The notes below the pieces were generated by a model, which was given only the letters and a program-made list of their open reading frames with translations, made no database searches and had not been told where the DNA came from. A stretch of 64,000 bases of DNA from an uncultured Cyclobacteriaceae bacterium. Its GTDB lineage: Bacteria; Bacteroidota; Bacteroidia; Cytophagales; Cyclobacteriaceae. This document shows, in pieces, positions 46,944-56,845 of the stretch; position 1 is the first letter of the stretch, and every line of letters starts with the position of its first letter. The stretch lies in the NCBI GenBank assembly GCA_905479015.1, contig CAJQKV010000003.1, positions 33,691 through 97,690 of the forward strand, read 5' to 3'. Both the position numbers and the translations under genes were made by a program.

Positions 46944-47429
46944 ATGGAAGGCTCAAAATCAAAAGAAAAATGGGGGCAGATCCCAAATTTTAAATATTAT
47001 CTAATATCTAATAAAGGGAAAATAATAAGTATTGCTCGAAAAGTATGGCATTCAGGGAGTAAAACTGAAATGACATTAAAAAGCAAAACCATGCGTCAAA
47101 GATGGAATAAGAAATGTAAATGTTATTTTCTTGATTTGATGGATGATGATAAAAAGAGGAGAACAATTTATCCACACAAAGAAGTGGCTAAATTATATGT
47201 CCCTAATGATGATGAGACAAAAAGCATGATCATTCACAAAGACAATAATTCTCGAAACAATACGGAGGAAAATCTCCTATGGATGACTCCATCACAACAT
47301 ATGAGTTGGCAATTTGAGATGGGAAATAAGAACAATTTTAAAGTTTGGAAAACCAGAAAGAAGTTGTACGCCAATGGATTCAAAGAAACCACAGTTTTAC
47401 CGGGCAGGCCCAAGAAAAAAGTATCCTGA
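46944..47429 (+). CDS. NUMOD4/HNH endonuclease-like protein
   Basis: 161 residues. NUMOD4-like start EKWGQIPNFKYYLISNKGKI (residues 8-27), then an HNH_3-type core: YPHKEVAKLYVPND with His78, MIIHKDNNSRNNTEENLLW with His98 and Asn105/106. This is the architecture of phage and homing endonucleases that bind DNA through NUMOD motifs and cut with a beta-beta-alpha-metal fold. It stands alone, with no flanking intron or phage genes. The core looks intact. A perfect DnaA-box sequence occurs within it (47168-47176). It could be a solitary selfish gene or a domesticated nuclease. Confidence 0.78.
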   Translation: MEGSKSKEKWGQIPNFKYYLISNKGKIISIARKVWHSGSKTEMTLKSKTMRQRWNKKCKCYFLDLMDDDKKRRTIYPHKEVAKLYVPNDDETKSMIIHKDNNSRNNTEENLLWMTPSQHMSWQFEMGNKNNFKVWKTRKKLYANGFKETTVLPGRPKKKVS

Positions 47430-47444
47430 GCTTCTTGATATATG

Positions 47445-47491
47445 ATACAAACAAAAAATGAGATTCATTGAATCTCATTTTTTGTTTGTAT
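47445..47491. terminator. Perfect 22-bp hairpin, bidirectional terminator
   Basis: Left arm 47445-47466 and right arm 47470-47491 are exact reverse complements with a 3-nt ATT loop; the core is TGAGATTC/GAATCTCA flanked by AAAAAA/TTTTTT. It lies between the HNH gene and convergent rpmA and would stop both transcripts. The stem is unusually long and perfect. Confidence 0.85.
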
Positions 47492-47504
47492 TTAAATTAG
47501 TTTC

Positions 47505-47762
47505 TTAACTCACAGCTTCAATGTGAACGTAAGATCTGTCTTGCCGACCTTTTTTGAATTGAACCAATCCATTGGTGAGTGCAAATAACGTATGATCTTT
47601 CCCCATTCCAACGTTGTTACCGGGATGATGTTTGGTCCCACGTTGACGGATAATGATGTTCCCTGCGATGGCTTTTTGCCCACCAAAAATCTTAACACCC
47701 AATCGTTTACTTTCAGATTCTCGACCGTTATTTGAACTACCTGCGCCTTTCTTATGTGCCAT
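47505..47762 (-). CDS. rpmA: 50S ribosomal protein L27
   Basis: 85 residues starting [23 protein letters not shown], the N-terminal tail that reaches the peptidyl-transferase centre, then [27 protein letters not shown]. The start Met followed directly by AHKKG shows no N-terminal leader like that cleaved in Firmicutes. Downstream of rplU with 9 nt between, forming the usual rplU-rpmA pair, and ended by the 22-bp hairpin. Confidence 0.98.
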   Translation of the reverse strand: MAHKKGAGSSNNGRESESKRLGVKIFGGQKAIAGNIIIRQRGTKHHPGNNVGMGKDHTLFALTNGLVQFKKGRQDRSYVHIEAVS

Positions 47763-47771
47763 CTTTGATAA

Positions 47772-48080
47772 TTATTTTATATCTTCTATTAATATTTTTG
47801 TAAACTGTTGTCGATGCCCATTTTTGACACGGTAGCCTTTGCGCCGTTTCTTTTTGAAAACAATGACCTTATCTCCTTTGACGTGTTCTAGTACTTTCCC
47901 AGACACACTAGCACCTTTTACCGAGGGGGTACCTACTTTTACTTTTCCATTATCGTCCGTGAGGAGTACTTGAGAGAAACTTAAAGAAGTCCCTGCTTCA
48001 GCATCCATTAAGGGAGCGTACAAGAATTTATTTTTTTCTACTTTGAATTGCTTACCAGCAATGTCGACTATTGCGTACAT
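47772..48080 (-). CDS. rplU: 50S ribosomal protein L21
   Basis: 102 residues: MYAIVDIAGKQFKVEKNKFL at the start, VKGDKVIVFKKKRRKGYRVKNGHRQQFTKI at the end, matching L21, which binds 23S rRNA domain I and L20. First gene of rplU-rpmA. A canonical promoter lies at 48104-48134 and a long A tract (A29 on this strand) is 40 nt further upstream. Confidence 0.98.
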   Translation of the reverse strand: MYAIVDIAGKQFKVEKNKFLYAPLMDAEAGTSLSFSQVLLTDDNGKVKVGTPSVKGASVSGKVLEHVKGDKVIVFKKKRRKGYRVKNGHRQQFTKILIEDIK

Positions 48081-48103
48081 TCTTATTATTTTAAAAAGGA
48101 GTG

Positions 48104-48134
48104 CAAATATAGGATTTTAGATTTAAAACGCAAA
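48104..48134 (-). promoter_or_regulatory. Promoter of rplU-rpmA
   Basis: On the minus strand TTTG (48131-48134) - 19 nt - TATATTTG (48104-48111): an exact fit to the Bacteroidota consensus TTTG-N19-TAnnTTTG. Transcript would begin about 48097, giving a ~17-nt leader. Confidence 0.82.
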
Positions 48135-48163
48135 AGGTTCGACCACACAAAAATTCAAATTAG

Positions 48164-48292
<129 letters not shown>

Positions 48293-48526
48293 GTATGAAT
48301 GATCCACGACACTCCCTGGAATCTGATTTGTATTTTAGGTCTGATTTGGACACATTTGTAGAAGGAGTTAGAAAAAGCAAACCACCACAATGCTTTTTGT
48401 TTTTACAACTCACTTTGGATACACCAATATTTAAGTATTTTGTTTGTTCCCTACAAGTCCCAAGAATCTAATTGATTGGGTCCTGAATGGAATATTATTG
48501 TCTATTAAATTGAAAAATAACTAATA

Positions 48527-49513
48527 ATGAACAACCCAGTAGTAGAAATTGAACCCATTTTAAAAGAAAACAAAAACAGATTTGTGCTCTTCCCCATTGA
48601 GCACGACGATATCTGGAGCTTTTATAAGAAGGCGGAAGCAAGTATTTGGACCGCCGAAGAAATAGATTTAGGGCAAGATCTCAAGGATTGGGATACTCTC
48701 ACGGGAGACGAACGACATTTTATTAAGCATGTTTTGGCTTTTTTTGCTGCAAGTGATGGAATTGTCAATGAAAATTTAGCTGAAAATTTTGTTTCAGAAG
48801 TACAGTATACTGAGGCAAAATTCTTTTATGGATTTCAAATTGCTATTGAGAATATCCATTCTGAGACCTATTCACTCCTCATAGATACCTATGTGAAAGA
48901 TGCAAAAGAAAAAGATGGTCTTTTCAATGCACTGGATACCATGGACTGTGTTAAGAAAAAGGCGGATTGGGCGCTGAGGTGGATAGATGAGGGTAACTTT
49001 GCGGAAAGATTGGTTGCTTTTGCTGCGGTTGAAGGCATCTTTTTCTCAGGAAGCTTTTGCTCTATATTTTGGTTGAAAAAAAGAGGATTGATGCCGGGTT
49101 TAACCTTTTCAAATGAATTAATCTCTAGAGATGAGGGGCTGCATTGTGACTTTGCTTGTTTGCTTTACAATGATCATTTAATAAATAAGTTGAGTATTGA
49201 ATCCATACAAACCATCATTGTGGACGCAGTGACTATTGAAAAGGAATTTGTAACCGACGCGCTTCCGGTAAGATTAATTGGAATGAATGCGGAGTTGATG
49301 TGTCAATACATTGAGTTCGTTGCAGATAGACTTTTAATGGAATTGAACTGCCCCAAAATCTATCATTCAACCAACCCATTTGATTTCATGGAAATGATTT
49401 CGCTTCAAGGTAAAACGAATTTCTTTGAAAAAAGAGTTGGGGAATATCAAAAAGCCGGTGTTTTGAATACCGAAAATGACAATGATAAATTCAGTCTTGA
49501 CCAAGACTTTTAA
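48527..49513 (+). CDS. nrdB: Class I ribonucleotide reductase, beta (small) subunit
   Basis: Holds the di-metal site and radical for reduction of ribonucleotides to deoxyribonucleotides. Ligand and radical pattern [15 protein letters not shown] gives Glu, His and radical Tyr spaced as E115/H118/Y122 of E. coli; [15 protein letters not shown] has the earlier Asp. 328 residues, standard for class Ia. Followed 26 nt later by nrdA, in the reverse of the E. coli order nrdA-nrdB. Transcribed away from the DnaA-box region, which could be relevant for cell-cycle control. Confidence 0.97.
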   Translation: MNNPVVEIEPILKENKNRFVLFPIEHDDIWSFYKKAEASIWTAEEIDLGQDLKDWDTLTGDERHFIKHVLAFFAASDGIVNENLAENFVSEVQYTEAKFFYGFQIAIENIHSETYSLLIDTYVKDAKEKDGLFNALDTMDCVKKKADWALRWIDEGNFAERLVAFAAVEGIFFSGSFCSIFWLKKRGLMPGLTFSNELISRDEGLHCDFACLLYNDHLINKLSIESIQTIIVDAVTIEKEFVTDALPVRLIGMNAELMCQYIEFVADRLLMELNCPKIYHSTNPFDFMEMISLQGKTNFFEKRVGEYQKAGVLNTENDNDKFSLDQDF

Positions 49514-49539
49514 TAGAAAAAAAATATCAAGAATCAACC

Positions 49540-51924
49540 ATGTTAGTACTAAAGAGAGACGGCCGAAGAGAATCAGTTAAATTTGATAAAATTACCGCAA
49601 GGATTGAGAAGCTATGCAAAGGCCTCAACAGAGATTTTGTAGAGCCAGTTAAAATAGCCCAAAAAGTTATAGATGGCCTTTATGACGGTGTAAGTACTGT
49701 TCAGCTCGATGATTTGGCAGCAGAAATTGCAGCTTCTATGACCACGCGTCACCCAGATTTCGCCAAACTTGCCGCCAGAATTGCCATTTCCAATTTACAC
49801 AAAGTAACGTCAGGATCCTTCTCTAACACGATGAAGCATATGTATACTTATGTGGATGCTAAAACGGGAGAGAATGCACCTTTACTCTCTTCAGGGACGT
49901 ACGGAGTAATCAAAAAAAATGCGAAAAAATTAGATGAGGCCATCGATTATGACCGTGATTTCAACTACGATTACTTTGGTTACAAGACCCTGGAAAGGGC
50001 TTATTTAATGCGATTGAATGGTAAGATTGTAGAACGACCCCAACACATGTTGATGAGGGTATCGGTGGGTATTCATGGAGATGATATTCAAGCGGCCATA
50101 GAAACCTATCACTTAATGTCAGAAAAGTGGTTTACGCACGCAACCCCTACTTTGTTCAATGCAGGTACTCCAAAACCACAGCTTTCCTCTTGCTTTTTAT
50201 TGACCATGCAAGATGATAGTATTGATGGAATATATGATACATTAAAGCAATGTGCTAAAATATCACAATCTGCAGGAGGTATTGGCTTGAGCATCCACAA
50301 TGTAAGAGCCACGGGAGCCTATATTAAAGGAACGAACGGAACTTCTAATGGCATCATTCCAATGCTTCGAAATTTTGACATGACCGCCAGGTATGTCGAT
50401 CAAGGAGGAGGGAAAAGAAAAGGAAGTTTTGCCATTTATTTAGAGCCATGGCATGCAGATATATTTGAATTTCTTCAGTTGAAGAAAAATCATGGAAAAG
50501 AAGAGTTAAGGGCGAGAGATTTGTTTTATGCAATGTGGATTTCAGATTTGTTCATGCGTAGAGTTGAGGAGAATGGAGAATGGTCGCTTTTCAGTCCTGA
50601 CGAAGCGAAAGGTTTGGAAGATAGCTACGGAGAGGCGTTTGAAAAATTGTATGAGAAATACGAGCAAGAGGGAAAAGCAAGAAGGGTAGTGAAGGCCCAA
50701 GATCTTTGGTTTGAGATCTTAGAGTCTCAAATAGAAACAGGAACACCTTACATCTTGTACAAGGATCATGCGAATCGTAAGTCTAATCAAAAGAACTTAG
50801 GTACCATTAAGTCGAGTAATCTTTGTACTGAGATAATGGAATACACATCCAAAGACGAGGTCGCTGTCTGTAATTTGGCCTCTATTTCTCTTTCTAAGTT
50901 TGTGAAGGAGGATAAAACCTTTGATCATGATAAACTTTATGAAATCACCAAAGTAGCTACGAGAAATCTCAATAAAGTAATAGATGTCAATTATTATCCA
51001 GTGGAGGAAGCCAGGACTTCAAATATGAGGCATAGACCTATAGGCTTAGGAGTGCAAGGTTTGGCAGATGCCTTTGTGATGATGCGACTTCCTTTTGAAT
51101 CTGAAGAAGCACAGCGCCTCAATAGCGAAATTTTTGAAACGATCTATTTTGCCTCTATGGAGGCTTCCATGGAGTTGTCACAGGTCAACGGGCCCTATCA
51201 AACGTATAAAGGTTCACCTGTATCTAAAGGCATATTCCAATTTGATATGTGGGGAGTGACGCCCGACTCAGGCAGATGGGATTGGTATGAGCTCAAACAA
51301 AAAGTAAAAAAGCATGGGGTTAGAAATTCCTTGTTAGTAGCACCTATGCCAACGGCTTCTACTTCGCAGATACTCGGTAATAATGAATGCTTTGAGCCAT
51401 TTACATCGAATATGTACGTACGTAGGGTGTTGTCCGGTGAGTTCATTGTAGCGAATAAGTATTTGATGCATGATTTGATTGGGTTGGGGCTATGGAATGA
51501 TAGTATGATGAATAAAATCAAGGCTGAAAATGGTTCTATTCAAAACATTGCAGAGATTCCAGCCAATATCAAGGAGCTTTACAAGACGGTTTGGGAGATT
51601 TCTCAGAAAACCATTATTGATATGTCTGCCGATAGAGGGGCGTATATTTGTCAAAGTCAAAGTTTGAATATTCATTTGATGAATGCCAACTTCGGTAAAA
51701 TGACCTCCATGCATTTCTATGCTTGGAAAAAGGGCTTAAAAACAGGGATGTATTACCTGCGAACCAAGGCAGCTACAGATGCCATTAAATTTACTGTAAC
51801 CAAAGAAGAAAACGTACAACCCAAAGCGAAAGCGGTGGAGTCGGCAAATGTGGTTGACCAAAATCAGCAAGCCATACAATGCTCCCTAGATGACCCAGAA
51901 GGATGTGAAATGTGTGGGAGTTGA
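49540..51924 (+). CDS. nrdA: Class I ribonucleotide reductase, alpha (large) subunit
   Basis: Catalytic subunit, 794 residues. An N-terminal ATP-cone ([21 protein letters not shown]) gives allosteric activity control. Then the ten-stranded barrel with [13 protein letters not shown] (active-site Cys of the first redox pair), the NLCTEI-like [23 protein letters not shown] holding radical Cys and N/C/E residues, and the C-terminal CEMCGS redox pair that accepts electrons from thioredoxin. Co-transcribed with nrdB and closed by an intrinsic terminator. Confidence 0.97.
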   Translation: MLVLKRDGRRESVKFDKITARIEKLCKGLNRDFVEPVKIAQKVIDGLYDGVSTVQLDDLAAEIAASMTTRHPDFAKLAARIAISNLHKVTSGSFSNTMKHMYTYVDAKTGENAPLLSSGTYGVIKKNAKKLDEAIDYDRDFNYDYFGYKTLERAYLMRLNGKIVERPQHMLMRVSVGIHGDDIQAAIETYHLMSEKWFTHATPTLFNAGTPKPQLSSCFLLTMQDDSIDGIYDTLKQCAKISQSAGGIGLSIHNVRATGAYIKGTNGTSNGIIPMLRNFDMTARYVDQGGGKRKGSFAIYLEPWHADIFEFLQLKKNHGKEELRARDLFYAMWISDLFMRRVEENGEWSLFSPDEAKGLEDSYGEAFEKLYEKYEQEGKARRVVKAQDLWFEILESQIETGTPYILYKDHANRKSNQKNLGTIKSSNLCTEIMEYTSKDEVAVCNLASISLSKFVKEDKTFDHDKLYEITKVATRNLNKVIDVNYYPVEEARTSNMRHRPIGLGVQGLADAFVMMRLPFESEEAQRLNSEIFETIYFASMEASMELSQVNGPYQTYKGSPVSKGIFQFDMWGVTPDSGRWDWYELKQKVKKHGVRNSLLVAPMPTASTSQILGNNECFEPFTSNMYVRRVLSGEFIVANKYLMHDLIGLGLWNDSMMNKIKAENGSIQNIAEIPANIKELYKTVWEISQKTIIDMSADRGAYICQSQSLNIHLMNANFGKMTSMHFYAWKKGLKTGMYYLRTKAATDAIKFTVTKEENVQPKAKAVESANVVDQNQQAIQCSLDDPEGCEMCGS

Positions 51925-51942
51925 TTTTTAATTGATTATGAT

Positions 51943-51983
51943 GAAAACGGGAATACTATTTAAAGGTATTCCCGTTTTTTTTA
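51943..51983. terminator. Terminator between nrdA and acs
   Basis: AAAACGGGAATAC / GTATTCCCGTTTT with a 9-nt loop and T-run; strong and symmetric enough to serve both converging genes. Confidence 0.88.
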
Positions 51984-51987
51984 TAGC

Positions 51988-53889
51988 TCAATTTTTGTCA
52001 AACCCCTTTTGGAGGGCATCAATTATTTCTGGGTTGAGCAGTGTAGAAGTATCGCCCAAATCGCCGGTATCCCCACTGGCGATTTTTCGCAATATTCTTC
52101 TCATAATTTTTCCAGAACGTGTTTTGGGTAACCCTTTGACGAATTGAATTTTATCCGGCTTGGCAATGGCACCGATGGTTGCAGCCACAAGGTTTCTTAT
52201 TTCAGTAATTAATTCATCGGTTTGGATGACCCCATCATAGGTAATTACGTAGGCATATAGGGCATTTCCTTTGATGTCATGAGGGAATCCTACCACTGCA
52301 CTCTCAACAATGCCTTCATGCTCATTAATCGCATTTTCTATGGGAGCCGTACCTAGGTTATGTCCGGAAACAATGACCACGTCATCTACTCTTCCCGTAA
52401 TCCTATAATTTCCGTGCGCATCTCGCAGCGCGCCATCTCCCGGAAAATAATAATTAGGGTAGGCCGAGAAATAGACATTTTTATAACGTTCATTATCGCC
52501 ATAGATGGTTCTTGCCAAGGAGGGCCATGGTTGTTTAATGGCTAAAATTCCTTCTGCTTTTATCTCAGTAATCTCCGTACCATCGGCGTTCAATAAAACC
52601 GGCTGAATTCCGGGCAAGGGGAGGGTTGCAAATGTGGGTTTGTCTTGGGTTACACCTGCCAAAGAAGAAATCATCATTCCACCCGTTTCTGTTTGCCACC
52701 AAGTATCTACTATTGGGCATTTATTTCTACCAATATTATCGTCATACCAGTGCCATGCTTCTTCATTAATAGGCTCGCCTACAGTTCCTAATATTTTTAA
52801 ACTACTGAGGTCATGGTTAGTAACAAACGATAACGGGTGTTTCGCTAATGCTCTAATGGCAGTGGGAGCAGTATAAAATTGAGTGACTTTATGCTTTTCA
52901 CAGACTTCCCAAAACCTTCCGTAGTCTGGATAACTAGGAACGCCTTCAAACATGACCGTAGTGGCTCCGGTAGCCAAAGGGCCATAAACAATATAACTAT
53001 GGCCTGTAATCCAACCGATGTCTGCAGTACACCAATAAATATCATTGGGTTTATACTGAAAGACATTTAAAAACGAATAAGCGGCATAAACCATGTAACC
53101 ACCGCATGTGTGAACCATTCCTTTGGGCTTTCCAGTGGAACCAGACGTGTATAGAATGAAAAGCATATCTTCCGAATCCATCACTTCTGCTGGACAGTGG
53201 TCATCTACTTTTGTCAATTCTTCATGCCACCAGACATCTCTCCCCGGCATCCAAGCAATGGCTTGTTGGGTTCTTTGAAAAACTATTGATTTTTTAATGG
53301 AAGGGCAGGTCTTTAAAGCTTCGTCGGCAATGTCTTTTAATGGCGTCACCTTATCACCCCTAAAACCACCGTCAGAGGTCAATAAGACCTTACATTCAGC
53401 ATCGTTTATTCTTGCCGACAATGCCCTTGAAGAAAACCCGGCAAAGACCACAGAATGAATGGCACCTATTCTCGCGCAGGCCAAAACAGCTACAGCAAGT
53501 TCAGCAACCATTGGCATGTAAACACAAACGCGATCACCTTTAACTACCCCATTATTTCTCAAAACATTGGCAAAAGCACAAACCTTACTATGTAGTTGTT
53601 TATAGGTGATGTGTTGTGCCGGATCTTTGGGATCATTTGGCTCCCAGATAATGGCAGTTTGATCTCCTTTTGAAGCTAAATGACGATCTAAACAATTTTC
53701 TGTAATATTTAATTTACCTTCTAAAAACCATTTTGTCTCAGGAACATTCCAATTGTAGTCTAATGTTTGGGTCCATTTTTTTCTCCAGAAAAATTTTTCA
53801 GCAATTTCATCCCAAAATTTCGAAGGATTTTCAACACTGGCCTGATACGCTTTATGGTAATCTTCAAGAGAATCTATTTGTAATGACAT
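51988..53889 (-). CDS. acs: Acetyl-CoA synthetase
   Basis: Activates acetate to acetyl-CoA via acetyl-AMP. 633 residues: ILYTSGSTGKPKGMVHTCGGY (P-loop-like), DIGWITGHSYIVYGPL, DTWWQTETGG, and the acetylation-site Lys in LPKTRSGKIMRRILRK. The open frame runs to 53952, but MSLQIDSLEDYHKAYQASVENP at 53889 starts just 10 nt after the symporter stop and matches the family. Last gene of DUF4212-actP-like-acs, an acetate uptake-activation operon. Confidence 0.97.
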   Translation of the reverse strand: MSLQIDSLEDYHKAYQASVENPSKFWDEIAEKFFWRKKWTQTLDYNWNVPETKWFLEGKLNITENCLDRHLASKGDQTAIIWEPNDPKDPAQHITYKQLHSKVCAFANVLRNNGVVKGDRVCVYMPMVAELAVAVLACARIGAIHSVVFAGFSSRALSARINDAECKVLLTSDGGFRGDKVTPLKDIADEALKTCPSIKKSIVFQRTQQAIAWMPGRDVWWHEELTKVDDHCPAEVMDSEDMLFILYTSGSTGKPKGMVHTCGGYMVYAAYSFLNVFQYKPNDIYWCTADIGWITGHSYIVYGPLATGATTVMFEGVPSYPDYGRFWEVCEKHKVTQFYTAPTAIRALAKHPLSFVTNHDLSSLKILGTVGEPINEEAWHWYDDNIGRNKCPIVDTWWQTETGGMMISSLAGVTQDKPTFATLPLPGIQPVLLNADGTEITEIKAEGILAIKQPWPSLARTIYGDNERYKNVYFSAYPNYYFPGDGALRDAHGNYRITGRVDDVVIVSGHNLGTAPIENAINEHEGIVESAVVGFPHDIKGNALYAYVITYDGVIQTDELITEIRNLVAATIGAIAKPDKIQFVKGLPKTRSGKIMRRILRKIASGDTGDLGDTSTLLNPEIIDALQKGFDKN

Positions 53890-53899
53890 AAGTAACTTC

Positions 53900-55588
53900 T
53901 TAATGGTTTTGAGCAGCTCCTGCGCCACTTGGAATTCTAATATTTTCAACAATTTCTTGAACCTCTTTTGGTGGGTCAGGAGTAAACTTTGAGACGATAA
54001 TTGAAACTATGAAATTAGCCATCATAGCGATACTTCCAAATCCTTCAGGGGAAATCCCAAACCACCAATCTTCTTTCGTACCTCCAAACCACCAACCAAA
54101 TTTGAATTTAGTCATATAAAATAGCATCAATAGAATTCCGAAAATCATCCCTGAGATAGCACCTTGTTTATTCATTTTTTTATAGAAAATACCCAAAACA
54201 ATGGCAGGAAAGAAAGAAGCAGCAGCCAAGCCAAAAGCCAAAGCGACGACAGCAGCAACAAAACCTGGGGGATTGATACCAAAATAACCAGCGATACAAA
54301 CAGCCACTACAGCAGAGGCTCTTGCGGCAATCAATTCACCTTTCTCTGAGATCTTTGGATTGATCATTCTTTTAATTAAATCATGAGCAACGGAAGAAGA
54401 TATGACTAACAACAAGCCTGCTGCGGTAGACAAAGCAGCTGCTAAACCTCCAGCCGCTACGAGTGCAATTACCCAGTTAGGTAAACCGGCTATTTCTGGG
54501 TTGGCCAAAACCATAATATCACGATTTACTTCAAGTTCATTCAGTTCTTTATTAGCAACATATTGAATCACCTGGTCTTGGTTCTTATCGGTAAAAGTAA
54601 TCAAGCCTGTGGTTTCCCATTTTTTAAACCATTCTGGCATGTCAGCATACTTTTTGTTACTAACCGTTTCTATTAAATTGGTTCTTGCAAACACTGCGAT
54701 AGCTGGAGCAGTGGTATATAAAATAGCGATAAATAGCAACGCCCATCCCGCTGATTTACGCGCATCAGCGACTTTTTTTACCGTGAAAAATCGAACAATT
54801 ACATGTGGTAAGCCTGCGGTACCAACCATTAATGCAGCAGTAATACAGAAAACATCTAACGTGGACTTACTACCAGAGGTATAAGCTGAAAAACCTAAAT
54901 CTTTATGTAATCCGTCTAATTTATCTAATAAAAAAATACCGTTGTCATCGGCACTCCCGAAACCTAATTGCGGAATGGAATGGCCTGTCATTTGAATGGA
55001 AATAAAAATAGCAGGCACCATAAAGGCAAATATCAATACGCAATATTGTGCTACCTGTGTGTAGGTAATTCCTTTCATTCCTCCTAACACGGCATAAAAT
55101 AATACGATGACCATTCCTATGATCACACCGGTAGTAATATCCACTTCTAAAAAACGTGAGAAAACAATACCCACTCCTTGCATTTGCCCGGCTACATAGG
55201 TGAAAGAGACCAATAATGCACAAAAAACAGCGACGCTTCTAGCGGTATTGGAATAATATCTATCGCCTATAAAATCAGGAACCGTAAATTTTCCAAATTT
55301 CCTTAAATAAGGAGCCAGTAATAAGGCCAACAACACATAACCGCCAGTCCAGCCCATTAAATAAACGGAGCCATCATAGCCTTCAAAAGAGATGATTCCT
55401 GCCATGGAAATAAATGAAGCTGCAGACATCCAATCTGCCGCAGTAGCTAATCCATTTGCCAATGGAGATACACCGCCTCCAGCTACGTAAAATTCTTTTG
55501 TGGAGCCTGCCCTTGACCAAATGGCGATGCCGATATATAAGGAAAAGGTAATTCCTACTAAAATCCAAGTCCAGATTTGAATACTCAT
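53900..55588 (-). CDS. Sodium/solute symporter, ActP-like (acetate permease)
   Basis: 562 residues, SSS family, about 13 TMs (WTWILVGITFSLYIGIAIW, then WMSAASFISMAGIISFEGYDG with the Na-site motif, VIIGMVIVLFYAVLGGMKGITYTQVAQY). PHVIVRFFTVKKVADARKSAGWALL is the family's central loop. Operon position with DUF4212 upstream and acs downstream points to acetate or other short-chain carboxylate uptake. It has a longer cytoplasmic loop near residue 320-350 (KWETTGLITFTDKNQDQVIQ) than ActP of E. coli. Substrate is inferred from context. Confidence 0.9.
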   Translation of the reverse strand: MSIQIWTWILVGITFSLYIGIAIWSRAGSTKEFYVAGGGVSPLANGLATAADWMSAASFISMAGIISFEGYDGSVYLMGWTGGYVLLALLLAPYLRKFGKFTVPDFIGDRYYSNTARSVAVFCALLVSFTYVAGQMQGVGIVFSRFLEVDITTGVIIGMVIVLFYAVLGGMKGITYTQVAQYCVLIFAFMVPAIFISIQMTGHSIPQLGFGSADDNGIFLLDKLDGLHKDLGFSAYTSGSKSTLDVFCITAALMVGTAGLPHVIVRFFTVKKVADARKSAGWALLFIAILYTTAPAIAVFARTNLIETVSNKKYADMPEWFKKWETTGLITFTDKNQDQVIQYVANKELNELEVNRDIMVLANPEIAGLPNWVIALVAAGGLAAALSTAAGLLLVISSSVAHDLIKRMINPKISEKGELIAARASAVVAVCIAGYFGINPPGFVAAVVALAFGLAAASFFPAIVLGIFYKKMNKQGAISGMIFGILLMLFYMTKFKFGWWFGGTKEDWWFGISPEGFGSIAMMANFIVSIIVSKFTPDPPKEVQEIVENIRIPSGAGAAQNH

Positions 55589-55600
55589 TTGTTGTTTGGT

Positions 55601-55852
55601 TTATAGGTTATCATCTTCATTGAATCCGTATTTTTTATCCAGTTTATTCATGAGTCTGATATAAACAAAAATTAAGATTACAAAGACATAAATAGCCCCT
55701 TGTTGAGCAAACCAAAATCCGAGTTTAAAACCACCTATTTTTATTTCATTTAACTGATTTACAAAAAGAATACCTGCCCCAAAGGAGACGGCAAACCAGA
55801 CGATCAGTAAAATGATTAAATATTTGAGATTGTGTTTCCAATAATCTTTCAT
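55601..55852 (-). CDS. DUF4212 small membrane subunit
   Basis: About 83 residues: KDYWKHNLKYLIILLIVWFA at the start, TM1 near 10-30, TM2 QQGAIYVFVILIFVYIRLM, short charged tail. DUF4212 proteins sit directly upstream of ActP-like SSS symporters and are thought to be a small partner subunit. The frame is open to 55906, but MKDYWKHNLK at 55852 is the family start. Stop to symporter start is 12 nt. Confidence 0.88.
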   Translation of the reverse strand: MKDYWKHNLKYLIILLIVWFAVSFGAGILFVNQLNEIKIGGFKLGFWFAQQGAIYVFVILIFVYIRLMNKLDKKYGFNEDDNL

Positions 55853-56020
55853 CTCTTTTTTTAAATAAGACACTAATATATTAAGTTGTATTATAAAAAA
55901 TAGCAAAAAACTTACTTTCTACATATTTAGAGGTAAAGACAACAAAAAGGGCATCGCTTTTTAAAGGGTTTCATTTTTTATCAATAAATAAAAAAAAACC
56001 ATAAAAAAAAGAGATTGGAG

Positions 56021-56077
56021 AGATTGATCTTTTTATTGAATTATTGAGCTCATATAAAGCATAGGTAAGATCAATCT
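56021..56077. promoter_or_regulatory. 11-bp perfect inverted repeat upstream of the acetate operon
   Basis: AGATTGATCTT at 56021-56031 and AAGATCAATCT at 56067-56077, spacer 35 nt. It lies in the 279-bp gap between the ZIP gene end and DUF4212, about 170 nt before the DUF4212 start. No U-run follows, so an operator or looping site is more likely than a terminator. Confidence 0.45.
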
Positions 56078-56131
56078 TTATGGAAGGTGGCGGTAAAGAT
56101 GAATGGGAACAGATCTGAGGGAAATACCTGT

Positions 56132-56845
56132 TTAAATATATAATTCTGTGAAAATAGCCAATAAGGCAGCCAGGATACTGATGGCAATTTTGTTAAAACG
56201 GAATCGGTGTCCTGGACTAGACTCTACAAAAATAGTGGTCGAAATATGTAAAAAAGCACCACTCACAAAGGCAAATAAAATACTTAATTGTTCTTGAGAT
56301 AAAGTCAAATAGTTATTGGCCATGGCTCCTATTGGGGAGGCCAAACTAAAAACAATTAATACCATCCATTGTTGCTGGGAAAACTTTGATTTTCCTCTAA
56401 AGACGGCCATCAGGGCAAAGGCAGCAGGGGCCTTATGCAGAATAATACCAAAAAGTAAGGTATACGAGTTGTTTTGTTCATGCAAGGGAGAATCATGCGT
56501 CAGCAAAGCACCCTCCATTAAAGAATGCACCACTAAGGCAATGAGTACATAATACTTTGATTTTGTTGATTTGTGTTCATGAAAATGGCCATGCTCTACA
56601 CCAGAAGTAAAATATTCTAAAAATTGCTGGAAGAAGAATCCTAACAAAATGAATAAGCCAATTTCAGTTGGATTTGATGACATGGCAAAGAGCTCAGGAA
56701 AAACATGTATGATGGTGATGGAAAATAAATAGGATCCTCCAAAAATTAAAGGCAAGAAAATATTGCGCGGTTTGTACTCTAAGGGAATGGTTGCCAGTCC
56801 TCCAATAAAGGTTCCTATGATTAATAACATTAGGGTAATACTCAT
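56132..56845 (-). CDS. ZIP family metal transporter
   Basis: 237 residues with eight predicted TMs and the metal-path motifs ALVVHSLMEGALL (TM4, His/Glu) and ILHKAPAAFALM (TM5, His). The intracellular loop has a His-rich GHFHEHKSTKSK (near residue 85) typical of metal-binding ZIP loops. Import of zinc or other divalent ions is the family role; specificity is unknown. The start overlaps the apbE stop by 4 nt, implying coupled translation. Confidence 0.88.
   Translation of the reverse strand: MSITLMLLIIGTFIGGLATIPLEYKPRNIFLPLIFGGSYLFSITIIHVFPELFAMSSNPTEIGLFILLGFFFQQFLEYFTSGVEHGHFHEHKSTKSKYYVLIALVVHSLMEGALLTHDSPLHEQNNSYTLLFGIILHKAPAAFALMAVFRGKSKFSQQQWMVLIVFSLASPIGAMANNYLTLSQEQLSILFAFVSGAFLHISTTIFVESSPGHRFRFNKIAISILAALLAIFTELYI

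Noticed and set aside
48136..48144. GGTTCGACC, like a tRNA T-arm
   Set aside because: No acceptor or anticodon arms around it; it lies just upstream of the rplU -33 element.
48424..48440. Possible NrdR box near ACACCAATATTTAAGT
   Set aside because: Symmetry is poor and no second box at the usual spacing was found.
51988..53952. Longer acs start at 53952 (MLKILEFQVAQ...)
   Set aside because: It overlaps the symporter gene and adds residues not seen in the family; 53889 is the better start.
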